Of a stretch of DNA of 5,332 nucleotides, positions 1 to 5,332 are shown piece after piece. Source of the DNA: Verrucomicrobia bacterium TMED56 (lineage in GTDB: Bacteria; Verrucomicrobiota; Verrucomicrobiia; Opitutales; Seribacteraceae). Made by a program: the position numbers and the translations under genes. Every line of letters begins with the position of its first letter. The stretch's first letter is position 1. The notes under the pieces are model-generated. The model made no database searches, was not told the DNA's origin, and saw nothing but the letters and a program-made list of their open reading frames with translations. The DNA lies in the NCBI GenBank assembly GCA_002167265.1, contig NHDJ01000066.1, forward strand, positions 56,554 to 61,885, written 5' to 3'.

Positions 1-504
1 CTGGTTGAATCCAAAAAGGATGTTGTTTTGCTCATGGATTCCATCACAAGATTATCTCGGGCATACAATGCAAATTCCGGTAAAAGCGGACGAACCATGA
101 CTGGTGGCCTGGATGTCCGTGCTCTCGAAAAACCTAGGCAAATTTTTTCTGCAGCCCGAAATTCTGAAGAAGCGGGTTCTTTAACCATAGTGGCCACCGC
201 TTTAATTGAAACAGGCTCTAAAATGGATGAACTCATTTTTCAAGAATTCAAGGGCACAGGAAACAGCGAGATAATACTGGATCGAAAAGTGGCTGAACTC
301 AGACTTTGGCCAGCGATAAACCTTGCATCTTCCGGAACCCGAAAAGAAGAAGACCTAGTTGCCGCTGATGTTTTGGAAAAAACTTCGTTTCTAAGAAGAG
401 CCATGTCTCCAATGAAAATCATAGACGCCGCAGAAACTCTCCTTGAAAGAATGGACAAGACAAAGAGCAATAAGGAATTCCTTGATCTTATTCAAACTTC
501 ATAA
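1..504 (+). CDS. rho: Transcription termination factor Rho, C-terminal part (5' end outside window)
   Basis: Rho is a hexameric RNA-dependent ATPase and helicase that moves along nascent RNA and releases RNA polymerase in the cytoplasm. The reading frame is open from base 1, so this is the last 167 codons of a protein normally about 420 residues or longer. The N-terminal RNA-binding domain and Walker A loop lie outside. Visible, numbered from the first codon here: the Walker B strand with DSITRL (D13), the R-loop region that threads RNA (about 27-36, GKSGRTMTGG), LTIVATALIETGSKMDE (about 61-77), EFKGTGN (82-88), and SGTRKEE (111-117), whose Arg matches the arginine finger (R366 in E. coli). 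The E. coli R-loop lysine is replaced by arginine (R31), a common variant in other phyla. The C-terminus ends as expected for the family. The ATG at 28 is internal (Met of the Walker B strand), not a start. Confidence 0.97.
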   Translation: MVESKKDVVLLMDSITRLSRAYNANSGKSGRTMTGGLDVRALEKPRQIFSAARNSEEAGSLTIVATALIETGSKMDELIFQEFKGTGNSEIILDRKVAELRLWPAINLASSGTRKEEDLVAADVLEKTSFLRRAMSPMKIIDAAETLLERMDKTKSNKEFLDLIQTS

Positions 505-505
505 C

Positions 506-569
506 GCGTTGACAAAAGGACTGATTAACGACAAAAGAGTTTATTTTGCGTTAACTTTATAAGCGTTGA
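506..569 (+). repeat. Three direct copies of GCGTTRA between rho and the next gene
   Basis: GCGTTGA occurs at 506-512, GCGTTAA at 548-554 and GCGTTGA at 563-569, all in the same orientation. An inverted TTAACG at 525-530 pairs with CGTTAA at 549-554, leaving an 18-base loop. The 83-base gap is otherwise AT-rich. The copies could be binding sites for a regulator of the downstream gene, or chance in a short gap. A good terminator for rho is not visible. A TATAAG hexamer at 558-563 resembles a -10 box but has no convincing -35 partner 16-19 bases upstream. Confidence 0.3.
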
Positions 570-579
570 TTATCCCCTT

Positions 580-582
580 AGG
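580..582 (+). promoter_or_regulatory. Weak ribosome binding site of the 586-residue protein
   Basis: AGG sits five bases ahead of the ATG at 588. An in-frame TAG at 579-581 overlaps it and closes the frame nine bases upstream of the ATG. The coding region therefore cannot begin further upstream, which supports 588 as the start. Confidence 0.4.
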
Positions 583-587
583 CTTTT

Positions 588-2348
588 ATGCACAATTTTT
601 CAGAACAATGTCTGGATCTTGCCCGTTCACTATTGGGCAACAATCTCCAGCACATCAATGAAGACGGTAGCGTCACTCCAGCATCCGGAGAAGACCCCCG
701 TGTAGACGAACCTGGACATGCAGCTCTAGCCATCGGCGAGTTCTTTCGGGCATCCGGGGAAGTTGAGCTTGCAGGGTTTGATTTGTTTGACTTAACCGCT
801 CGTTGCGTTACTCAACAGGCATTTACCGAGGCTGCTTCTGAGAATGGACTGGCTTATGCAGCCTTGGGACTACTTTCGTACGGTGCATCAAAGGAAAGAA
901 ATTCAGTATGGGAAAGACTGCAGGATCCTACCCGCGAACAACTTGATGCTTCCTTACTCGCCCGATCCGATCACAAGGATCATTTTCAAGCTTTCAATGT
1001 GGCAAAATCAGTGGCCAGATTCAGTTTCGGTCTCACCAAAAAAGACGATACCGGAAAAGTAATTGACCGCTTCGTTGAAAGGATTGAATCTCACAGTTCA
1101 AGTGGCTATTGCAACGATTACCCTGCGGGTAACTGTGGCATTTATGACATTTACGGACCCATGTCTTTTATTTTCATAAGGCAAGCTCTTCAACTTCATG
1201 CAAACGTTCACTTGAAAGATAGAAAGCTACCCAAGCTCCGAACCTTTGCTGAAAAATATCTTAAAATGCTTCCAGACATCACCCGACAAGACGGTCTGGG
1301 GTGGAATTATGGTCGAGCGGTTGGAGCATATGGACAGCTTCATTCAATCAGTATGATTCTTCAGGCAATGCGTGATCAATGGATATCCTCCGAGAAAATG
1401 CCATTATATTTGGATGCCTTGCGACGTCTGTTTCAATATTTTTTCGTCACTTATTTGGATCAGGAAAAGGGAGACCTCGTGATCAGGGATGCCGACCGCA
1501 ATACCATTCCTAATCATACCACAAGAATGGCTAATTATGATGCCGCCCGTTACCTCTGCCAATGGTCAAGACTTGCCAGAGTCATCGGGGGTTCTCTTGG
1601 CACTCCTCCTCCACAAAGATCAAAAGTTGCGGGAAGATTTGTTGTTTTTGACAAATCTCATAAAAAAGAACACGGGGTATTTTTATATCGTGATGAAAAT
1701 AACGGTCTGCAATTTCAGCTTCCGCTGATTGGTCCCCGACCAGAAGTAACCTGTGATAATTTAGCTTTTCCTCACTGCCCTGGGATTTTTGACTGGCCGG
1801 TCAATCGCTACCTTCCCGTGATGTTACCCGAACTTACTTTTGGTGATGTTTCAGTAATCCCCTCCTATTACGGTAAGAATTGTGTAACAGGTGTCGGGTT
1901 AAAGCGTTCATTTTACCTAAGATTTGACCAACCTGACCTCATCAAAATCAACGGAGAATTTGCCCATGGATTAGGAAGTTGCCAAGTCCAGTGGACATTT
2001 GGAGATGGAACCATCCAATCTGAATTCTCTTTTAAAGTTAAAAACCCCACGACCCTTGACCGGATGAGACTTGCACTGGTCATCGGAGCACCGCATTCCA
2101 CACACCGATTGGGAACTACACTCAGACAGGGCACTGAAGGATTACGAGCAAATGTGGAAACGGATGATTTTCAGGCAAAATGGAGCTCATTTGAAACTGT
2201 CTCAGAAGACCCTGATTATCGGGGTTATTCAGGAAATATTCACTATGTGCAATATTTGGTCAGGGATCACCCATTAGTCATGAGACCAGGACAGCAATAT
2301 AAACTGTCACTTTCATACAATCCTGATATTGCATTTGCTGACGAATAG
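588..2348 (+). CDS. Unrecognised 586-residue protein; probable helical-toroid plus beta-domain, possibly glycan-active
   Basis: I do not recognise this family with confidence. Residues about 1-335 look mostly helical, with repeated amphipathic segments and Tyr/Trp/Gly/His-rich turns: GYCNDYP (173-179), GIYDIYGPMSF (184-194), DGLGWNYGRAVGAYGQLH (235-252) and RMANYDAARYL (313-323). After a Pro-rich linker (about 337-343), residues 349-580 are beta-rich, with alternating short strands such as RFVVFD, GVFLYRD and YKLSLSY. An alpha/alpha-toroid followed by a beta-sandwich is typical of polysaccharide lyases, heparinase II/III-like proteins and DUF2264-type proteins. The GxGWNYGRAxGAYG stretch loosely recalls the DUF2264 GRSxxYRF motif. 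This is inference from pattern, not a search. There is no signal peptide or membrane segment, so a cytoplasmic location is predicted. Two Cys-x7-Cys pairs occur (C175/C183, C389/C397). The frame is uninterrupted and complete. It shares its strand with rho and hisF but has no obvious functional link to either. Confidence 0.85.
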   Translation: MHNFSEQCLDLARSLLGNNLQHINEDGSVTPASGEDPRVDEPGHAALAIGEFFRASGEVELAGFDLFDLTARCVTQQAFTEAASENGLAYAALGLLSYGASKERNSVWERLQDPTREQLDASLLARSDHKDHFQAFNVAKSVARFSFGLTKKDDTGKVIDRFVERIESHSSSGYCNDYPAGNCGIYDIYGPMSFIFIRQALQLHANVHLKDRKLPKLRTFAEKYLKMLPDITRQDGLGWNYGRAVGAYGQLHSISMILQAMRDQWISSEKMPLYLDALRRLFQYFFVTYLDQEKGDLVIRDADRNTIPNHTTRMANYDAARYLCQWSRLARVIGGSLGTPPPQRSKVAGRFVVFDKSHKKEHGVFLYRDENNGLQFQLPLIGPRPEVTCDNLAFPHCPGIFDWPVNRYLPVMLPELTFGDVSVIPSYYGKNCVTGVGLKRSFYLRFDQPDLIKINGEFAHGLGSCQVQWTFGDGTIQSEFSFKVKNPTTLDRMRLALVIGAPHSTHRLGTTLRQGTEGLRANVETDDFQAKWSSFETVSEDPDYRGYSGNIHYVQYLVRDHPLVMRPGQQYKLSLSYNPDIAFADE

Positions 2349-2355
2349 ATCAGGG

Positions 2356-2410
2356 TATGCTTTCCATTAAGTATATTTACAGACTTTTATTTACTTAGAA
2401 TATGCTTTCC
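2356..2410 (+). repeat. 10-base direct repeat TATGCTTTCC, copies 45 bases apart
   Basis: TATGCTTTCC occurs at 2356-2365 and again at 2401-2410. The second copy covers the hisF start (ATG CTT TCC, Met-Leu-Ser). The offset is exactly 45 bases, so both ATGs are in the same frame. The bases between are very AT-rich. This may be the trace of a small duplication of the hisF start region, or chance. Confidence 0.6.
2357..2398 (+). other. Possible 13-codon upstream ORF ending three bases before hisF
   Basis: The frame reads ATG CTT TCC and continues for 13 sense codons (peptide MLSIKYIYRLLFT), stopping at TAG 2396-2398. The hisF ATG follows at 2402 in the same frame. AGGG at 2352-2355 lies just upstream but only one base from this ATG, closer than usual for a ribosome binding site. 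The peptide has no histidine, so it is not a classic his-operon attenuation leader. If translated, its stop is close enough to hisF for reinitiation, which would matter because hisF has no clear Shine-Dalgarno of its own. It may equally be untranslated. Confidence 0.2.
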
Positions 2411-3163
2411 GCTCGCGTAATTCCGTGCCTCGATGTTGATGCGGGGCGTGTTGTAAAAGGTGTACGCTTCAAAGAATTGAAAGACGCAGGAAATCCGGTT
2501 GAAGTAGCAAAAGTCTATCAGCAACAAGGTGCAGACGAACTCGTTTTTTTAGATATCACCGCATCCAGCGATGAAAGACAAACCATGAGGGAAGTTGTTG
2601 AAGAAACCGTTGCCTCATGTTTTATGCCAGTCACGGTTGGTGGTGGAATACGTGAACTGGCAGACATTCGCAACATGCTTCTTTGCGGGGCTGACAAAGT
2701 CAGCCTAAACACCGCTGTAATTTTAAAACCCTCACTTATTGACCAGGCATCCTCGCAATTTGGAAATCAATGCATTGTGGTGGCAATTGACGCAAAGCTG
2801 AGTGAAAGCAAAAACCAGTGGATAGTATACACTCATGGAGGAAGAAAGCCTACGAAATTAGACGCAATTGAATGGGCAAAGGAAGTGGTTAGTCGTGGGG
2901 CAGGAGAAATTCTACTGACCAGCATGGATCGAGATGGAACCAAGGACGGATATGATATCGAACTTACGCGAGCAATTAGCGAAACTGTTGAAGTGCCTGT
3001 AATTGCATCAGGTGGAGTGGGTAATCCCGGGCACTTGGCTGAGGGAATCTTATCCGGAAAAGCGAGTGCGGTTCTCGCAGCAAGTATTTTTCATTTCGGA
3101 GAGTACACCATCCATGAATCTAAAATGATTATGCAAAGCAAAGGTGTCCCTGTCAGACTCTAA
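2402..3163 (+). CDS. hisF: Imidazole glycerol phosphate synthase, cyclase subunit HisF
   Basis: HisF is the (beta/alpha)8-barrel subunit that combines PRFAR with ammonia delivered by the HisH glutaminase, giving imidazole glycerol phosphate for histidine synthesis and AICAR for purine recycling. It is cytoplasmic. The 253 residues match the usual family length. The catalytic aspartates fall at exactly the conventional positions, D11 in [14 protein letters not shown] and D130 in VVAIDAK. The phosphate-binding loops are clear: VTVGGGIR (about 77-84), GADKVSLNT (96-104), [13 protein letters not shown] (in the C-terminal half) and VIASGGVGN. The start is secure, because [12 protein letters not shown] aligns with the family N-terminus and an in-frame stop lies two codons upstream. 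No good Shine-Dalgarno precedes it. No other his gene is in the window; its partner hisH must be elsewhere. Its 3' end faces the thioredoxin gene. Confidence 0.98.
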   Translation: MLSARVIPCLDVDAGRVVKGVRFKELKDAGNPVEVAKVYQQQGADELVFLDITASSDERQTMREVVEETVASCFMPVTVGGGIRELADIRNMLLCGADKVSLNTAVILKPSLIDQASSQFGNQCIVVAIDAKLSESKNQWIVYTHGGRKPTKLDAIEWAKEVVSRGAGEILLTSMDRDGTKDGYDIELTRAISETVEVPVIASGGVGNPGHLAEGILSGKASAVLAASIFHFGEYTIHESKMIMQSKGVPVRL

Positions 3164-3175
3164 ATCTCCTGACGG
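3150..3175 (+). terminator. Weak hairpin over the hisF stop codon
   Basis: CTGTCAG (3150-3156) can pair with CTGACGG (3169-3175), giving a 7-bp stem with one T-G wobble and a 12-base loop that holds the hisF stop codon. It lies between two convergent genes and could help end either transcript. No T-run follows on either strand, so it is not a standard intrinsic terminator, and Rho-dependent ending is as likely. Confidence 0.25.
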
Positions 3176-3190
3176 TTCGTAGAAAGTAAT

Positions 3191-3721
3191 TTACAAATCC
3201 TTCCAGTAGGTGAAGGCATCTTGTCCCATTCTGTCGATGTCAGCTTTTCCGCTCTTGGTTACAATTTTTCCATGTGAATCAAGAATAACCAAGTAAGGAA
3301 TATATTCCACTTCTGAAAGTTTACTTGCCAATTTTGCCTCTGCAGATTGATTTTCCATCGCCAGCCAAGGCATGGCGTATTTTTTCATGTAATTAGCTTG
3401 TGCTTTTTTACTGCCATCTCCGCCAACCAGAATGACTTCAAAATCATCGGCATATTGATCCCTAAATTCAATTAACTTTGGTGTAAATTTTCTACAAGGT
3501 CCACACCAACTGGCAGAGAAATAAAGACCCACAAATTTTCCCTCCAATTTCTTAGAGCTTACCCGTTCGCCAGTTGCATCGAGCAAATCATCTGGGATGA
3601 TAAGTTCTTCTGACAAGTGTACATCTTCACTTTTTGCTTCCCCACTGTAGGAGAACGCCAGGAAAAAAAAGCTGGAAGCAGCAATTGAAAGGATTATCCA
3701 CAAAGGGAAAGGACTTTTCAT
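3191..3721 (-). CDS. Exported thioredoxin-fold protein, nucleoredoxin/TlpA-like
   Basis: This is a 176-residue thiol-disulfide oxidoreductase-type protein. Residues 1 to about 29 form a signal peptide or N-terminal anchor: Lys2, a hydrophobic run (7-24), then a small-residue region ending SGEA that could be a cleavage site. There is no lipobox cysteine. The thioredoxin fold follows. VGLYFSASWCGPCRKFTP places the redox pair at C73 and C76, followed by the long helix LIEFRDQY, the strand FEVILVGGDG (about 94-103), and YIPYLVILD with the cis-proline at P142. The SASWCGPCRKFTPKLIEF stretch resembles nucleoredoxin/tryparedoxin-like proteins, which are frequent as exported proteins in Verrucomicrobia and Planctomycetes (recalled, not searched). 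The likely role is reduction or exchange of disulfides in periplasmic proteins; the partner is unknown. The only upstream start signal is a weak AGAG. It lies 64 bases downstream of a glycosyltransferase gene on the same strand. Confidence 0.92.
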   Translation of the reverse strand: MKSPFPLWIILSIAASSFFFLAFSYSGEAKSEDVHLSEELIIPDDLLDATGERVSSKKLEGKFVGLYFSASWCGPCRKFTPKLIEFRDQYADDFEVILVGGDGSKKAQANYMKKYAMPWLAMENQSAEAKLASKLSEVEYIPYLVILDSHGKIVTKSGKADIDRMGQDAFTYWKDL

Positions 3722-3742
3722 TACTCTAAAATAAGTATTTTT

Positions 3743-3773
3743 ATGATATTTTCCAAGAAATTAAACACATCAA
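3743..3773 (-). promoter_or_regulatory. Candidate promoter of the thioredoxin-like gene
   Basis: On the minus strand, TTGATG (3773-3768) is followed after 19 bases by TATCAT (3748-3743). These match four and five of six bases of the sigma-70 -35 and -10 consensus. The spacer is longer than the preferred 17. A transcript would start about 14 bases ahead of the ATG at 3721. The region is so AT-rich that a chance match is quite possible. Confidence 0.25.
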
Positions 3774-3785
3774 GATAAGTAAACT

Positions 3786-4910
3786 TTAAAGCAGAGAGGA
3801 AAAATCTTTGGTGTATTTTTTAGCTATTTTAGAAAGCTCATACTCCTTTGAATCAAGCCAGGCAGAGGTTGCCATTTGATCGAGTTTTGCTGGATCGGCA
3901 GTGATGGCTCGCTTTAAAGTCAGTCCTATGGATTGCTGAATGTCATTAACCTGACTGGCGTCTCCCAAACAATAACTCTGTTTATTAAAGTCAATAAAAT
4001 CGGAGAAGCATGGTAAATTTGATACGATGGGTACGCACCCACAACTCATCGCCTCCAAAACTGCGAGCCCGAATGTTTCTCCCTTTTCTGCAAGCGAAGG
4101 GTACACGAAAATTCGGGCAGTCCTCATCTCCTTTTTTAATGCTTTCCGGTCAAAAACCGGATCCACAATCTCAACCCTGTTCCTGCACTTGGAAATTTCC
4201 TGTTTTATTTGCTTAAGAAATGACAGTCCTCCCCCACCCTCTTCTTCCCGCCACGGTCCAATCAAACGAAGCGTCCATTCTCTGGTCAATTCATGAGGAA
4301 TTCCACCCCAACCATTTATCAGTTGCAGAAGTCCCTTTTCTGGATGTAAGCGACCTGCGTAAAGAATCATTTTTTTTCGGTTTTTCAGGTCCAGGTTTTC
4401 ATCCACATTCCAAGGTAAAGGATATGGTATGACGGAAACTTTTTGCACTTGATCCGAAGCTTGCCGGCGGCAGGCATTTGCAATCGCATTGGTCGGCACC
4501 TGCAGACAACTGGCTCTTCCATATAATCGCAACTGTCCCTTTGGGTATCGCCCCACATGGACATAAATATTTCCAAACCTTTTAGGTGGAAAAATAATCG
4601 GTGCCCAAAAGGCATGTGTTACCATAATATCCGCCTTCGGCATAAGTCTTCTTGCCCTCAACACATATGGAAATTCCAGAATCTTCAAAAGAAATGGATT
4701 CTTCACTGCATTCGAACCAGGTATACGGTGGTATTGAACACCGTCTACAAATTCGTTTTTCGGCAAGTCATCACAAAGTCTGGAAAAATGGGTGACATTA
4801 TGTCCTAATTTTGCAAATTCAAGACCAAGCAAATGCCAAGCGGATTCAATAGCTCCACCCCGCTTTGGTGGAACTGGTAAAAATGCACCCTGTAGAATAT
4901 TGATTTTCAT
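3786..4910 (-). CDS. GT4-type glycosyltransferase (GT-B fold, retaining)
   Basis: This complete 374-residue enzyme is predicted to transfer a sugar from a nucleotide donor to a glycan or lipid-linked acceptor on the cytoplasmic side of the membrane. The N-terminal Rossmann domain opens with MKINILQGAF and the glycine loop PPKRGGAIES (14-23), then LGLEFAKLGHNVTHFSR, as is usual in GT4 enzymes. The C-terminal domain holds the donor site: ILYAGRLHPEKGL (182-194), LRLIGPW (214-220), and the E-x7-E motif ETFGLAVLE (E278, E286) followed by AMSCGCVPIVS. The stretch REEEGGGG (221-228) looks like a flexible loop. No signal peptide or transmembrane helix is evident. Donor and acceptor cannot be read from sequence. 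The start lies 10 bases after the stop of another GT4-type gene, with a weak GGA ahead of it, so the two are probably one operon and possibly translationally coupled. Surface polysaccharide or glycoconjugate synthesis is the best guess. Confidence 0.93.
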   Translation of the reverse strand: MKINILQGAFLPVPPKRGGAIESAWHLLGLEFAKLGHNVTHFSRLCDDLPKNEFVDGVQYHRIPGSNAVKNPFLLKILEFPYVLRARRLMPKADIMVTHAFWAPIIFPPKRFGNIYVHVGRYPKGQLRLYGRASCLQVPTNAIANACRRQASDQVQKVSVIPYPLPWNVDENLDLKNRKKMILYAGRLHPEKGLLQLINGWGGIPHELTREWTLRLIGPWREEEGGGGLSFLKQIKQEISKCRNRVEIVDPVFDRKALKKEMRTARIFVYPSLAEKGETFGLAVLEAMSCGCVPIVSNLPCFSDFIDFNKQSYCLGDASQVNDIQQSIGLTLKRAITADPAKLDQMATSAWLDSKEYELSKIAKKYTKDFSSLL

Positions 4911-4920
4911 ATTTCCAACA

Positions 4921-5332
4921 TCAAGACATTGAAGATTTAGCTATTTCAATGATTACTTTGGCTGTCTTTTGGATATGTAGCTTTTCTTCAAAGCAATGTT
5001 TAGCATTGAGGCTTTTACCGATAACATGGCCTTTAATCCATGAGTTAACCAGGCTGTTAATCCCTCCAATATCATCATTTTTCACTATCCCCGCATCGTA
5101 CTGAACCACCTCCCGCCAAAGGTTCACCTTATGGGTGGTAAGTACGGGCGTGCCAACTGAAAGAGCCTCCGCAACCACCATACCGTAATTTTCCTGATGT
5201 GAAGGTAAAATTAGAGCCTCCGACGACCTGATTGCCCCCCACTTTAAGTCACCGTCCAACATTCCAGTCCAAAGAATTCTGTTTCCAAATTTTTGTGAAC
5301 ATTGAAATAATGATTGATAATAGGAATCGTTT
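4921..5332 (-). CDS. GT4-type glycosyltransferase, C-terminal part (5' end outside window)
   Basis: The minus-strand frame stays open to the window edge, giving 136 codons of the C-terminal donor-binding domain; the N-terminal acceptor domain is outside. Numbered from the first codon visible, RILWTGMLDGDLKWGAIR (18-35) is followed by ALILPSHQENYGMVVAEALSVGTPVL. That stretch contains the retaining GT4 E-x7-E motif (E47, E55) and the GTPVL strand, and then NLWREV. The pattern of WTGML, DLKWGA and LPSHQENYG is typical of GT4 enzymes in exopolysaccharide and lipopolysaccharide clusters. The methionine at 5262 is inside this conserved region and is not the start. The gene sits just upstream of the second glycosyltransferase, 10 bases apart on the same strand. 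This arrangement suggests successive sugar-adding steps in one pathway, although the two proteins differ clearly in sequence and are not a recent duplication. Confidence 0.93.
   Translation of the reverse strand, partial: NDSYYQSLFQCSQKFGNRILWTGMLDGDLKWGAIRSSEALILPSHQENYGMVVAEALSVGTPVLTTHKVNLWREVVQYDAGIVKNDDIGGINSLVNSWIKGHVIGKSLNAKHCFEEKLHIQKTAKVIIEIAKSSMS

Noticed and set aside
28..504. ATG at 28 as the start of a small 158-residue gene
   Set aside because: The frame is open to base 1 and the upstream codons complete the Rho Walker B strand, so the Met is internal to rho.
509..514. Perfect TTGACA hexamer just after rho as a -35 box
   Set aside because: No acceptable -10 hexamer lies 15-19 bases downstream; the nearest candidates are at 25 bases or more.
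1913..2134. Minus-strand open frame of 73 codons within the 586-residue gene
   Set aside because: It is antisense to a long uninterrupted coding frame with no start signal or recognisable motif.
2357..2398. His-type attenuator leader peptide before hisF
   Set aside because: The 13-codon frame contains no histidine codons and no terminator/antiterminator hairpins are visible in the 53-base gap.
3722..3785. Intrinsic terminator between the glycosyltransferase and thioredoxin genes
   Set aside because: The gap is AT-rich but no GC-containing stem followed by a T-run on the minus strand could be found.
4010..4808. Several plus-strand open frames of 68-89 codons opposite the glycosyltransferase
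   Set aside because: They are antisense to a well-supported GT4 coding region, overlap each other and show no recognisable protein features.
4921..5262. ATG at 5262 (minus strand) as the start of a 113-residue protein
   Set aside because: The frame continues upstream to the window edge and the Met lies within a conserved GT4 segment (WTGML), so it is internal.

Overview
The window is a 5.3 kb piece of a bacterial chromosome that is moderately AT-rich by eye. It carries four recognisable protein families and one large protein I cannot place. The Rho fragment has an R-loop region (GRTMTGG) followed by ALEKPRQIF and LIFQEFKGTGN, and the thioredoxin is of the nucleoredoxin-like type. Together these suggest the Planctomycetes-Verrucomicrobia-Chlamydiae (PVC) side of the tree, most plausibly Verrucomicrobia. 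That placement is inferred from memory of family sequences, not from a search. Shine-Dalgarno signals are weak or absent at most starts.

The left half is on the plus strand. Bases 1-504 are the C-terminal part of transcription terminator Rho, with its 5' end outside the window. An 83-base gap follows, holding three copies of a GCGTTRA heptamer. A complete 586-residue protein (588-2348) comes next. It looks like an all-helical front half joined to a beta-rich back half, as in several carbohydrate-active lyases and hydrolases, but has no signal peptide. After a 53-base AT-rich gap comes a complete hisF (2402-3163), encoding the cyclase subunit of imidazole glycerol phosphate synthase. The gap contains a 13-codon mini-ORF that begins with the same ten bases as hisF (TATGCTTTCC) and stops three bases before it.

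The right half is on the minus strand and converges on hisF, with 27 bases between the two 3' ends. Reading 5' to 3' on the minus strand there is a GT4-type glycosyltransferase cut by the window edge (5332-4921), a second GT4-type glycosyltransferase 10 bases downstream (4910-3786), and, after a 64-base gap, an exported thioredoxin-fold protein with a WCGPC active site (3721-3191). The two glycosyltransferases are probably co-transcribed and probably belong to a surface polysaccharide or glycoconjugate locus extending beyond the right edge. The thioredoxin gene may have its own promoter.

The genes do not form one pathway. Rho and hisF are housekeeping, the glycosyltransferases mark the edge of a glycan cluster, and the 586-residue protein is the main unknown. 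I found no RNA genes, CRISPR arrays, insertion sequences or phage features. The items most worth a second look are the 586-residue protein and the duplicated start with its mini-ORF ahead of hisF.
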